From Zygnema cylindricum (Eukaryota > Streptophyta > Zygnematophyceae > Zygnematales > Zygnemataceae), in contig JBBHKE010002812.1 in the NCBI GenBank assembly GCA_037447655.1, forward strand, positions 1 to 15,000: a stretch of DNA of 15,000 nt. Reading direction: 5' to 3'. Shown piece after piece: positions 8,877-15,000 of this stretch. The notes under the pieces were generated by a model, which was given only the letters and a program-made list of their open reading frames with translations, did no database searches and had not been told where the DNA came from. A program made the translations under genes and the position numbers. How positions within the stretch are numbered: position 1 is the first letter of the stretch; each line of letters opens with the position of its first letter.

Positions 8877-11800
8877 GATAGACAGATAGATAGAGACTTA
8901 TATATATATATATATATATATATGCATATATATAGATATATATATATATATATATATACATATATACACACACATATTACATATATATATATATATATAT
9001 ATAAAATATATATATAAAATATACACATAAAAAAATATATATATATATAAAATATATATATACAATAAGGATAAATACTGTATATATATATATATATGCA
9101 TATACTATATACACACATATATAGTGAGAGAAGAGTCAAAATATATAAAATGGACCGATAGAATGGTGGATCAAATTATAGGAATGGAAGGAATTTCTGT
9201 GGAACATGAAATGAGAAAACAGAGAGAAGTGAAGAATGGGAAAGGGGAGAGGACAAAGGGAGAGAGGACAGAAAGGGACAGAAAAGGACAGAGGACAGAG
9301 GGAGGGACAGAAGGAGAGGTGGACAGAAGGAGGGATAAATCACAATTGAACCAGGAAATCAAAGAGGGAGGAATCTTCCGAAGAAATGAAGTATCCTCAA
9401 AACAAACGAAGACAAACAAAAATAGTAATAAAGAGATAAACGACAGCTCCCTCCATTTTATTTTGAAATTTAAACACAAAAAAAATAACAATAATATTAT
9501 AAACAATAATTATAGCAATAGTAATAATAATCATAATAATAGTAGTAATGAGAATAATAACAATAAGAGTAATAAAATAAGAAACGTCTTTTTTTTTATT
9601 TTTTTTGTCTGTTTAACATTATCATTGTGGAGCCCAAATTTTTGAAGAAAGTTCTAAGAACTCCTTCATTTTATTTTATTTTTATTTTTTTTTGCTTATT
9701 CATGGATGAGAAAGAAAAACTAATACTAATGTACAAATTATAAATAAATAAATAAAAACTTACAAATATACAGCTTTAGTCAAGTTTCCAATGCAAGAAG
9801 GGATGACGCCCGAAAACCGATTGTTTCCGAAAATACTTTAAAAAAGAAAAAAAAAACAAGGAAAGAGAAAGAAAAAAAAATTACAAAAAAGGAAAGAGAG
9901 AAAGATAGAAATAAAACAAAAAAATGAAAGAGAGAGAGGGACAGAGAGAGAGAGAGACAAAGAGGGAGGGAGATGTAGAGGGAGAGGAAGAGGGAAAGGG
10001 AGAGGGAGAGAGAGAGGGCGGGGGAGGGGGAGCGAGTAGGAGAGGGAGAGAGGGAGAAGGAGAGGGAGAGGGAGACGGAGAGGGAGAGGGCGACGGAGAG
10101 GGGAAGGGAGGGAAGGGAGAAGAAGAGGGAAAGGGAGGGAAGGGAGAGGAAGAAGGAAACAGGAGAAAGAGCGAGAGAGACTTTTTCAGTCTGTAATCAA
10201 ACTTATGTATTTTTAATTTTCTGGCATTGTTACGATGAAGAAAAATTTGAAAACTTGAACAATTTTGTATTTTTGTTTTACTTGGATTTTACTTCTTTAC
10301 AAATTGTTTGTCTTGACAAAAATTAACAACAATTAACTCTAAAAAAATATAAAAATAAATAAATAAAAGGGAGTAGGTAATACCATCCAAAGTTCTGATC
10401 AATAATAGAGTAGGCATTTAAAATAAAATAAAATAAAAATGTGAGAAAATTTAAACTAAAAAAAAAGCTAATAATTTTTTAGTAAAAATGAGCATAATTT
10501 AAAAAAAAAATCAAACAAATTTGTGCTCAATTTTGTTAAAAAATCGTTGTTTGAAGTTTAAAAAAACTAAAAAAAAAACAAACAAAAAAGTTGGAGAAAA
10601 CCATTTTTGGCTTATCAAATTGTAGACACCGTTTATTATTTTTTTATTTTTGTTTAAATTAAAATAGAAAAATAAACAAATAAGAGAATTTTTCATTTAT
10701 TTTCTTTTTATTTGTTGATTTATTTATTTATGACATTTTTATTCCAAAATATTGAACACTTGAAAGTTTGCAACAGAAAAACGACTTGTTCCGGAGAACG
10801 ACTCGTTAACTTGACTGAAAATTAAAAAAAAAAAAAAAAGAATGAAAGGATTCACATTTAGTTGACTGAAAACATTTCATCAAAAAAAAGGAGGATTCCC
10901 ATTTATTGACTGAATTTTCTTTAAAAAGCAATACATAAAAGAAACAGAGAAAAAAAAAGGGATTCCAGTTAATTTGGAACTGGAACGCAATTAATTTCGC
11001 ATATTCATATTTATATTCTTGACAAAAACTAAAAAATAAGAAGACGACGCCTCTCATTAATTATTTTTTTTTTTAAGTAGATTTAAAAAAGAAAAGAAAA
11101 AAGTCTTCCAAGATCTGTAGGTCTTAAATTCCGTAAAAACACAAGAAACAAAAAAAAAAAAGTATTTTAAAATTAAAAATTCATTACGAAATTGAACATT
11201 TTTTTCTTTTTGTTTAAATTTTATTAAAAATTTTCCTCAAAAAAAATAGCATAAGAAAAAAAAAAAGAAAAAAAAAAAAAAAGTACGAAAAAAAGTTTAA
11301 GAATATTATCCGAATGAAAGGAGAAAAAAAAAAAAACAAAAAATATAAGTAAAATAAAAAAAAAAAAAAAAATACTTACACATATTGTGCAAATGAGAGG
11401 TCTCCAAGAGAATTCGGAATTTCCCCCGACAATTGATTGTAGGAAAGGGTCCTACAAAAATAATAATAATAACAATTAGAAATTAATAGTTAAAAAAATA
11501 AACCAATAAATTAATAAAATTAAATGAAAAGAAATGAAAAATCAATCAAATGAATTCGTGTGATTTTTTTGGCATGAGTTTATACATTGTATATATATGC
11601 ATATGTATGTGTATATGTATATGTATGTGTATATGTATATGTATATATGTATATGTATATGCATATGTATATATATATAATATATAATATATATTACATA
11701 TATATATAAATAAAAATATATATTTTTTAAGTGTTTTTAAAGCTTGTTTTTAACAAGGTTGTTTTAAGACTATGATTCTATTTCTTTTTTAATTTGTATA

Positions 11801-13517
11801 AATAATAATAATAATAACAATAAAAACAAATAAATAAAACCTTACAATTCTCTAAGTTTTGTCAAAGATCCCATCGAAGACGGAATCGATCCCGAGAGAG
11901 AATTATACCGCAAATCCCTAAAAAAAAAAAAAAGGAGAGGAGAGGGGGAGAGAGGGAGAGGGAGAGGGAGACAGGAAGAGGGAGAGCGTGAGAGGGAGAG
12001 AGGGAGAGAAGGAGACAGGGAGAGAGGGAGAGAGAGGGAAGACGAGAGAGAGGGAGAGGGAGAGGGAGAGAGAGGGGGAGGACGAGAGAGAGGAGAGAGA
12101 GGGAGAGAGGAGGAGAGGGAGGATGAAAGAAGCGAGAGAGACAGAGGAAGTGAGGGCGGGGAGGGAGGACGAAAGAAGCGAGAGAGACAGAGGAAGTGAG
12201 GGCGGGGAGGGAGGGGGGGAGGGGAGGAAGGGGGGAGGGGAAGAGTTATGATATTATATTTTGGTTACGTTTTTCAAAATAAAAAAAAATAAAAAAGAGC
12301 TAAAACTACAAAAAAGGAAAAGGGTAAAAACAAAAATAATTTAAATTTCACAAAAAAAAGGAAAGAGAGAAAATTCAAAAATATTAGTTTCAAGAGGGAG
12401 AGGGAGAAAGAGAGAAATAGGAAGAGGACGACGGAGAGGGCGAGGAATGGAGAGGGAGAGGGCGAGGGAGGGAGAGGGAGAGGGCGAGGGAGGGAGAGGG
12501 AGAGAGGGAAAGAGAGAGGGAGAGGAGAGGGAGGCAGAGTTGAGAAGAGGGTGACGTACCGAGAGGTAGAGAGAGGGCGTGGAAGAGGGGGAGAGAGGAG
12601 AGGGTGAGGGAGACGGCGAGAGAGAGGGAGAGAGAGAGGGAGGGGGAGAGGGCGAGGGAGAGGGAGAGGACGAGGGAGAGGGAGAGGGATAAAAAAAAAA
12701 AACTTACAAATTTGTGAGATTTTTGAGATCTCCGATGGAGGGAGGGATGGGTCCTGTGAGGCCATTTCCTGTTATTCCTCTGGAAAAAATAATAATATAA
12801 GTTAGGGAGAGAGAGGGAGAGAGAGAGGGGGAGAGAGAGGGAGAGAGAGAGAGGGAGAGAGGGAGAGGGAGAGGGAGAGAGAGCGGGAGAGGGAGAGAGA
12901 GAGGTAGAGAGAGAGAGAGATTGGTTTTTTTTTCTTTTTCTTTTTCTTTTCTCCCTTTTTTCTTTTTTTTTTTTTGGGATGGGGATGTGAAACTTCTTCT
13001 GAATGTCTCAACCAACTATGGGAAAATAAACATATATATATATATATATTTTAAATATATAGTTTAAAAAAAGAAAAAAAAATGGCACATTGTCTTCTCA
13101 GGCCGATGTTAATAAAAACATACAAAATAAAACAACAAAAGTATTAGAAAAAAAAGTTCAAACATTAAAAACAAAAAAGAACAAAAAAAAACAACGAAAT
13201 GTACAAAACTCGCGAACTGGTGAGGAGAAAGGAAAAATGAATATATATACACTAAACAGAAAAAAATACAAAAAATTGATGTAGGTTAGAGGCAAAGAAA
13301 GAGGAAAAATAAAAACCGCGATAAACAAACCGAAAAAAAAAAATGAACATAATCAGAAGAAAAAATAAGCAAACAAAAATAGAGAACAAAATAAATATAA
13401 AAAAACCAAAAAAATAAAAACTCCTCTCCTTACAATACTTGCAGGTTGGTGAGGGCGGTGAGGTTTCCGACCATTGGAGCAAAAGGCACCGCAAGATTAG
13501 CATCGTCCGATATGTAC
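399..13517 (-). CDS. Multi-exon modular LRR / EGF-like / Pro-rich gene (span, partial at both ends)
   Basis: The span covers 14 intact exons with introns between. The order is five LRRs, an LRR with a ten-Cys EGF-like domain (about residues 1-245 of the visible part), a Ser/Pro-rich linker (about 246-680), a plant-type LRR N-terminal cap (about 681-725), five LRRs (to about 845) and a second LRR with a ten-Cys domain (to about 967). The main support is that donors, acceptors and reading phase agree at all 13 junctions, provided two single-base frameshifts inside the Pro-rich exon are allowed. The 5' end (start codon, signal peptide, upstream cap) is not in the window and no certain stop is visible. 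LRR plus EGF plus Pro-rich suggests a secreted or surface protein that binds a partner; this is inferred from domain content. The alternative is two tandem paralogous genes split near 6.6 kb. No kinase or other catalytic domain is seen. Confidence 0.7.
765..838. repeat. (GA)n tract, pyrimidine on transcript strand
   Basis: A near-continuous GA dinucleotide repeat. Read on the minus strand it is the CT polypyrimidine tract directly before the CAG acceptor of the 399-763 exon. Confidence 0.9.
1676..1945. repeat. Three hairpin-bearing repeats in AT-rich sequence
   Basis: Copies begin at 1676, 1791 and 1911 (spacing 115 and 120). The core is TATAGTGTTTTCCACACTAT followed by TTTAGG(C/T)TCGA. ATAGTGT and ACACTAT form a 7-bp stem with a 5-nt loop; the third copy has one stem mismatch. 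The spacers are (AT)n-like. Confidence 0.85.
2098..2285. repeat. CT-rich (CCCTCT)n tract
   Basis: The plus strand is almost purely pyrimidine with a CCCTCT hexamer bias. It is the only long tract in the window with pyrimidines on the plus strand, opposite to all the other GA tracts. Confidence 0.9.
2359..2766. repeat. GA-rich tract
   Basis: A purine-only plus strand starting as (GA)n and drifting to GGGAGA and GAGGTTGAGG units. It begins about 70 bp from the end of the CT tract and is nearly complementary to it in composition. Confidence 0.9.
2774..2845 (-). CDS. LRR exon (24 residues) with weak donor
   Basis: This 72-nt phase 2/2 exon has a CAG acceptor. The repeat reads FNRLTGYLPSTLGSLPSLNT. 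The donor is gtcagg, unlike the gtaag/gtgag donors elsewhere in the gene, and runs straight into a CT tract on the transcript strand. Confidence 0.85.
2846..3159 (-). other. Short A/T-rich intron
   Basis: A-rich low-complexity sequence on the plus strand with no coding signal. The acceptor pyrimidine tract is TTTTTTTCAG. Confidence 0.7.
3160..3231 (-). CDS. LRR exon (24 residues)
   Basis: This 72-nt phase 2/2 exon has a CAG acceptor and gtgaga donor. The repeat reads DRNNLSGSIPPLLGNIKSLQ, close to consensus. The split last codon becomes Ile with the next exon. Confidence 0.9.
3490..3554. repeat. (AT)n microsatellite
   Basis: An uninterrupted AT dinucleotide run directly abutting the first copy of the 150-bp duplication. 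Confidence 0.95.
3555..3867. repeat. 150-bp exact tandem duplication (163-bp offset)
   Basis: Positions 3555-3704 and 3718-3867 read identically, separated by a short AT run. Each copy holds intron sequence plus the donor and last 41 nt of an LRR exon; only the right copy continues into a complete exon. Confidence 0.92.
3664..3704 (-). pseudogene. Partial copy of the 3827-3898 LRR exon
   Basis: These 41 nt are identical to the 3' part of the neighbouring LRR exon, including the gtgagt donor. The 5' part and acceptor are replaced by an (AT)n tract, so it cannot be spliced as a normal exon. It is part of the 163-bp-spaced duplication. Confidence 0.8.
3827..3898 (-). CDS. LRR exon (24 residues), 3' part duplicated downstream
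   Basis: This 72-nt phase 2/2 exon has a CAG acceptor and gtgagt donor. The repeat reads SNNFFEGEIPNSISTLPNLQ. Its last 41 nt and the following intron start are duplicated exactly 163 bp downstream in the transcript (3664-3704), without an acceptor. Confidence 0.88.
4182..4253 (-). CDS. LRR exon (24 residues)
   Basis: This 72-nt phase 2/2 exon has a CAG acceptor after a long T tract and a gtaaga donor. The repeat reads SNNFLRGVFPTTIGNLQNLK. Both junction codons give Leu. Confidence 0.88.
4254..4956 (-). other. Intron, A/T homopolymers and tetranucleotide repeats
   Basis: No coding signal. It contains several A runs of 15 or more bases and a TTTA/TTTG tetranucleotide array at about 4794-4930. 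Confidence 0.65.
4794..4930. repeat. (TTTA)n / (TTTG)n tetranucleotide array
   Basis: Tandem TTTA units pass into TTTG and alternating TTTA/TTTG units, with occasional C substitutions. It sits just downstream (transcript sense) of the donor at 4956. Confidence 0.9.
4957..5028 (-). CDS. LRR exon (24 residues)
   Basis: This 72-nt phase 2/2 exon has a CAG acceptor and gtaagt donor. It is the first repeat after the cap and the most divergent in the module: NGCNLGGVLLSSIGKISSLE. LL replaces IP, but the Gly and Leu spacing is kept. The junction with the cap gives Ile. Confidence 0.82.
5029..5683 (-). other. Intron between LRR cap and first LRR
   Basis: AT-rich with A and T homopolymers. The minus strand is open at about 5131-5313, but the product is Lys/Phe low complexity. 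Nothing else recognised. Confidence 0.65.
5684..5816 (-). CDS. Plant-type LRR N-terminal cap exon, downstream module
   Basis: This 133-nt exon has a T-rich GGGCAG acceptor and gtgagt donor; it enters in phase 1 and leaves in phase 2. It encodes IFLLQWKAGISSDPNRSLEN and then WILERNICDWNKIECDSF. This matches the family pattern 'ALLxxKxxxxxDPxxxLxxWxxxxxxCxWxxVxC', including the paired cysteines and central Trp. The split first codon gives Ala with the Pro-rich exon, reading LQ-A-IFLLQWK. A cap normally sits just after a signal peptide, but here no ATG precedes it in frame near the exon. That either supports an internal second module or means a separate first exon was missed. A second possible acceptor (TTTTGCAG) lies 17 nt inside the exon but would break the phase match. 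Confidence 0.85.
5820..6190. repeat. Degenerate minisatellite with GCCAAAAAAA units
   Basis: Irregular units of roughly 20-75 bp, each with a GCC plus A-run (on the transcript strand a T tract ending in GGC) and TAAATA/GTGGATAATT-like spacers. The T-tract-GGC element resembles the acceptor of the adjacent cap exon. It lies in the intron between the Pro-rich and cap exons. Confidence 0.75.
6191..6658 (-). other. Start of intron after Pro-rich exon
   Basis: A-rich on the plus strand with AAATAA-type repeats and a GA tract near 6500-6590. If the donor at 6658 is not used, the frame continues through a hydrophobic segment to a stop at 6588-6590. Confidence 0.55.
6659..7965 (-). CDS. Ser/Pro-rich (extensin-like) exon with two apparent frameshifts
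   Basis: This is a 1,307-nt exon between a CAG acceptor (phase 1, completing Ala after the EGF domain) and a strong gtaaga donor (phase 1). On the minus strand it is built of SPPP, PPPSP and PPPPPSPP units. The less repetitive stretch TKPPPPMIKIPPPTFSP argues against pure satellite. The Pro-rich reading occupies three frames in turn: about 7965-7760, 7760-7400 and 7400-6660. Each switch equals one extra base and sits at a G run (7757-7762 and 7396-7407). Removing two bases gives 1,305 nt, which restores the phase at both ends. SPPP-type sequences act as hydroxyproline-rich, glycosylated extracellular spacers in plants and algae. Unlike intronic GA tracts it has a GGA trinucleotide period. If it is not coding it is an unusually long intronic tract. 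Confidence 0.6.
7966..8130 (-). other. Short intron between EGF-like and Pro-rich exons
   Basis: A 165-nt phase-1 intron with gtgagt donor and TTGCAG acceptor, AT-rich, no other signal. Confidence 0.75.
8131..8495 (-). CDS. Terminal LRR plus ten-Cys EGF-like domain, upstream module
   Basis: This 365-nt exon enters in phase 2 (CAG acceptor) and leaves in phase 1 (gtgagt donor). It opens with a half-degenerate LRR (QNNSLTGSAKF, then ISLNFFSGPI) and continues without a break into a Cys-rich domain. Ten cysteines follow the spacing C-x13-C-x9-C-x10-C-x3-C-x8-C-x5-C-x8-C-x-C-x11-C. The last six, with NGGFCGGGGNC and CLCEIGY, match an EGF-like module. EGF-like domains are disulfide-bonded and extracellular, which implies a secreted or surface product. 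The exon at 399-763 has the same length and architecture. The first four cysteines do not match a domain I recognise. Confidence 0.85.
8821..9124. repeat. (AT)n, (GA)n and GATA microsatellite cluster
   Basis: Alternating AT runs, a GA run at about 8841-8878, GACAGATA/GATAGATA units and further TATATA runs. Confidence 0.92.
9478..9580. repeat. AAT/AAC trinucleotide block
   Basis: Imperfect AAT, AAC and AGT trinucleotides. Translated on the plus strand this gives a poly-Asn stretch, which I take to be incidental. Confidence 0.8.
9764..9835 (-). CDS. LRR exon (24 residues)
   Basis: This 72-nt phase 2/2 exon has a less common AAG acceptor and a gtaagt donor. The repeat reads GNNRFSGVIPSCIGNLTKAV and ends in a split Leu codon completed by the EGF-like exon at 8495. 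Confidence 0.88.
9920..10180. repeat. GA-rich tract
   Basis: Purine-only plus strand with GAGAGG, GGAGAC and GGGAAG units, including a short internal duplication around AAGGGAGGGAAGGGAGA. Pyrimidine-rich on the transcript strand. Confidence 0.9.
10746..10814 (-). pseudogene. Decayed LRR exon with a lost 5' splice site
   Basis: A good acceptor (TTTTCAG) at 10815-10817 is followed by a phase-2 reading that gives NESFSGTSRFSVANFQVFNI. From the conserved Gly onward the hydrophobic positions (F, F, L) fall exactly where the intact repeats have Leu. The donor is ggaata where intact exons have gtaagt, and reading on reaches TAA at once. The segment is 69 nt, one codon short. Because all these exons are phase 2/2, skipping it joins the exons at 11380 and 9835 in frame. 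Confidence 0.55.
10800..10986. repeat. Four diverged acceptor-like repeats
   Basis: Units near 10800-10822, 10848-10877, 10892-10919 and 10959-10986 share a GGATTC...TTGACTGAA pattern. On the minus strand the middle two read TTCAGTCAA followed by TAAATG and GAATCC. The leftmost unit is the acceptor of the decayed LRR exon. Confidence 0.6.
11380..11451 (-). CDS. LRR exon (24 residues)
   Basis: This 72-nt phase 2/2 exon has a TAG acceptor and gtaagt donor. The repeat reads YNQLSGEIPNSLGDLSFAQY. The usual last 'LxxL' is weaker here (FAQYV), and the split codon gives Val with either the decayed exon or the next intact exon. Confidence 0.88.
11452..11845 (-). other. Intron with TATATG array
   Basis: AT-rich intron. 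Positions 11588-11710 are TATATG/TATATA repeats; the rest shows no signal. Confidence 0.7.
11846..11917 (-). CDS. LRR exon (24 residues)
   Basis: This 72-nt phase 2/2 exon has a poly-T tract followed by TAG as acceptor and gtaagg as donor. The repeat reads YNSLSGSIPSSMGSLTKLRE and matches the plant-type LRR consensus at every conserved position. Confidence 0.9.
11930..12245. repeat. GA-rich tract with a 46-bp tandem duplication
   Basis: GGGAGA-type purine tract. 12121-12166 and 12167-12212 are near-identical copies starting GGA(T/C)GAAAGAAGCG. Confidence 0.9.
12394..12690. repeat. GA-rich tract
   Basis: GGGAGA and GGGCGA hexamers on the plus strand, just downstream in transcript sense of the donor at 12707. 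Confidence 0.9.
12708..12779 (-). CDS. LRR exon (24 residues)
   Basis: This is a 72-nt, phase 2 to phase 2 exon with a CAG acceptor and gtaagt donor. It encodes a textbook plant-type repeat with NGLTGPIPPSIGDLKNLTN at its core. The first base completes a Leu codon from the preceding exon. GA/CT tracts lie on both sides. Confidence 0.88.
12803..12921. repeat. GA-rich tract near the acceptor of the 12708-12779 exon
   Basis: GAGAGG repeats ending about 25 bp from the acceptor. They are pyrimidine-rich on the transcript strand and may act as an extended polypyrimidine tract. Confidence 0.9.
12922..13433 (-). other. Intron remainder, A/T-rich
   Basis: T-rich then A-rich sequence on the plus strand, with a short (AT)n at about 13031-13060. 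No coding signal beyond Lys-rich low-complexity frames. Confidence 0.6.
13434..13517 (-). CDS. LRR exon, upstream module, first visible repeat
   Basis: This 84-nt exon lies between an acceptor ending in CAG and a gtaagg donor. It encodes a 28-residue repeat, four residues longer than the rest, containing PMVGNLTALTNLQVL. The N-terminal half is atypical (ISDDANLAVPFA) and lacks the usual NxLSGxIP, as is common for a repeat next to a cap. It enters and leaves in phase 2. The split last codon is completed by the next exon to give Leu. It is the rightmost exon I can support; its upstream partner would lie further right. Confidence 0.75.
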
Positions 13518-13604
13518 CTGCAATATTATAGAATACATATATTTATTAAAATTACAAAAATAAAAATATATAATATTATGTAACAACATTATACATATAG
13601 ACAT

Positions 13605-13650
<46 letters not shown>

Positions 13651-14330
13651 CACACACATTACACACATTAGACAAGACAATACTGTAAATACACATGTGC
13701 ACACACACACATGCACACACACAAAAAAATACACACACACATGTGCGGGTATACATACATGCATTACATAAAAAAAAGACAGATTATTACACATATTACT
13801 GCAGATAAGGATAACACACATTATTACATATTATTATTACACACACATACACATATATACATACATATAAAGCACATTACATACATACACACATACAATA
13901 TATACATACTTAACATTATTACACCATTATTATTATCAACATTATATTATACATATTATATCGATATTTAATATATATTAATATATATAGAACACATATA
14001 ATATACAATATATAACAATATATATACATTATTATATATATATATACAAACACACATATAAAAAAATATATATTTATATATATTTATATATTAATATATA
14101 AATATACAATAATAAAAATATATATATATAAAAATAATATACGAATATAAAAAAAATGGACAGGAGAAGAAGGAAGAAAAAACAAAAACAACGGTAAAAA
14201 TATGAAAAAAACATTGTGTCGGAAAAACAACATTCGTAAAAAAATATGTATATACACACGTAAAAGAAGTGTTGTCCACATTAGAGGAATAATTTATTCA
14301 AAAATTTCATACTCGATCTTAGTCTCCATT
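13518..14330. repeat. AT- and AC-rich microsatellite region
   Basis: Contains a long (AT)n at about 13607-13650, ACAC/CACATTA repeats at 13650-13900, and TATATA-rich sequence to about 14140. No coding signal. Confidence 0.8.
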
Positions 14331-14379
14331 AAAAATGAAAAAGTGGGAGAAGTTGAGAGCATATTGATATATACATAAA

Positions 14380-14930
14380 AATGATGACAATAATGATAAA
14401 AAAGTAAAGAATAACAATAAAGAGTAGCAACTGAGAGCTAAAAAAACAACCACAATGGATAAATGAATAAACAGTAATAATCGATAAATAAACAAACAAT
14501 AACACAACAACAATAACAATCGATAAATAAATATACAAATAATAACAATTTGATAAATATAACGAACAAGAACAATCGATAGAATAATGATAGATAATAA
14601 ATAAACAATAACAATTGAAAAATATATAATCGATAACCATGGATAAATAACTAAACAAAAACAATGGATAAACAAAACAAACAATAACAAGGAGTAACAG
14701 CAAGTGATAAGTAACGATGACAATCGGTACAAAAAGAAACGGTGACAATAGAAAAATAAAGAAACCGATGACAAATAAGTAAAGTAACAATGACAATCGA
14801 TAAATAAACAAATAAATGACGACAATCCATTAATAAAGGAACGATGACAAGTGACAATCGAATAGTGCAACAATAATAATGTAAAAATAAATGAACGATA
14901 GCAATCAATGAATAAACAAACATTAGGTAG
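14380..14930. repeat. AACAATCGATAAATAA-type minisatellite
   Basis: Many imperfect units of about 25-40 bp built on ACAATCGATAAATAAACAAACAA and ACGATGACAA variants. It keeps all frames on the minus strand fairly open, giving hydrophobic low-complexity translations that I do not treat as genes. Confidence 0.8.
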
Positions 14931-15000
14931 TTCATTTTAATCGCATGAAATTCTTTCCAAATTTTGAAAATCCAAATTTGTTATAAATGACAAATAAGTA

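Larger units (their letters stand above)
8496..9763 (-). other. Intron, microsatellite-rich
   Basis: It contains A-rich sequence, an (AT)n/(GA)n/GATA cluster, a GA-rich stretch at about 9180-9340 and an AAT/AAC trinucleotide block. No intact LRR exon is visible. A stretch at about 9340-9410 reads KIPPSL on the minus strand but lacks matching splice sites. Confidence 0.6.
9836..11379 (-). other. Long intron containing the decayed LRR exon
   Basis: It holds a GA-rich tract at about 9920-10180, AT-rich unique sequence, the decayed exon, and a set of acceptor-like repeats at 10800-10986. No intact exon seen. Confidence 0.6.

Noticed and set aside
9340-9410. LRR-like KIPPSLISWFN on the minus strand
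   Set aside because: The frame does not match any acceptor/donor pair in phase 2 and the rest of the repeat pattern is missing. At best an old relic, more likely chance.
9124-9645. 173-residue plus-strand ORF with Lys/Glu-rich and poly-Asn parts
   Set aside because: It is composed of GA-rich and AAT repeats inside an intron of the minus-strand gene, with no recognisable domain.
11988-12765. Arg/Glu-rich plus-strand and Pro/Leu/Ser-rich minus-strand ORFs in GA tracts
   Set aside because: Hexanucleotide GGGAGA repeat with no splice context. Unlike 6659-7965 there is no unique coding-like sequence and no phase-compatible exon.
14319-14935. Three overlapping hydrophobic minus-strand ORFs, up to 184 residues
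   Set aside because: All frames are open because the AACAATCGATAAATAA minisatellite has few stops on the minus strand; the translations are low complexity in every frame.

Overview
The window is eukaryotic nuclear DNA, AT-rich and dominated by simple repeats. The gene it carries is broken into many short exons on the minus strand with GT...AG introns. The coding signal is a plant-type leucine-rich repeat (LRR) array ('NxLSGxIPxxLGxLxxLxxL') with a plant-type N-terminal LRR cap, a cysteine-rich EGF-like domain and a Ser/Pro-rich (extensin-like) stretch. Such combinations occur in plants, algae and several protist lineages. I cannot name the organism; a free-living or algal protist is a reasonable guess, no more.

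Layout, in transcript order (right to left). From 15000 to 13518 there is repetitive DNA with one weak LRR-cap-like remnant at 14943-14978. Upstream module: LRR exons at 13434-13517, 12708-12779, 11846-11917, 11380-11451 and 9764-9835, with a decayed LRR exon at 10746-10814, then a 365-nt exon (8131-8495) holding the last LRR plus a ten-cysteine EGF-like domain. A long Pro-rich exon follows (6659-7965). Downstream module: an LRR cap exon (5684-5816), LRR exons at 4957-5028, 4182-4253, 3827-3898, 3160-3231 and 2774-2845, and a second 365-nt LRR plus ten-cysteine exon (399-763). Positions 1-398 are a less repetitive flank.

The 14 exons fit together in phase. Every LRR exon begins and ends in phase 2, every LRR junction codon reads Leu, Ile, Val or Phe, the EGF exons leave in phase 1, and the Pro-rich and cap exons enter in phase 1. 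Taken literally this is one gene with two tandem LRR/EGF modules joined by a Pro-rich linker, about 967 residues in view and open at both ends. Two adjacent genes remain possible: reading through the donor at 6658 gives a hydrophobic tail and a stop at 6588. The inferred role is an extracellular or cell-surface recognition or matrix protein; no enzyme or kinase domain is visible.

Everything else is intron: GA/CT tracts, AT and tetranucleotide microsatellites, and minisatellites, several of which contain partial copies of neighbouring exons. In nearly all GA/CT tracts the pyrimidine strand is the transcript strand. I found no convincing plus-strand gene, tRNA, rRNA, CRISPR array or transposon.
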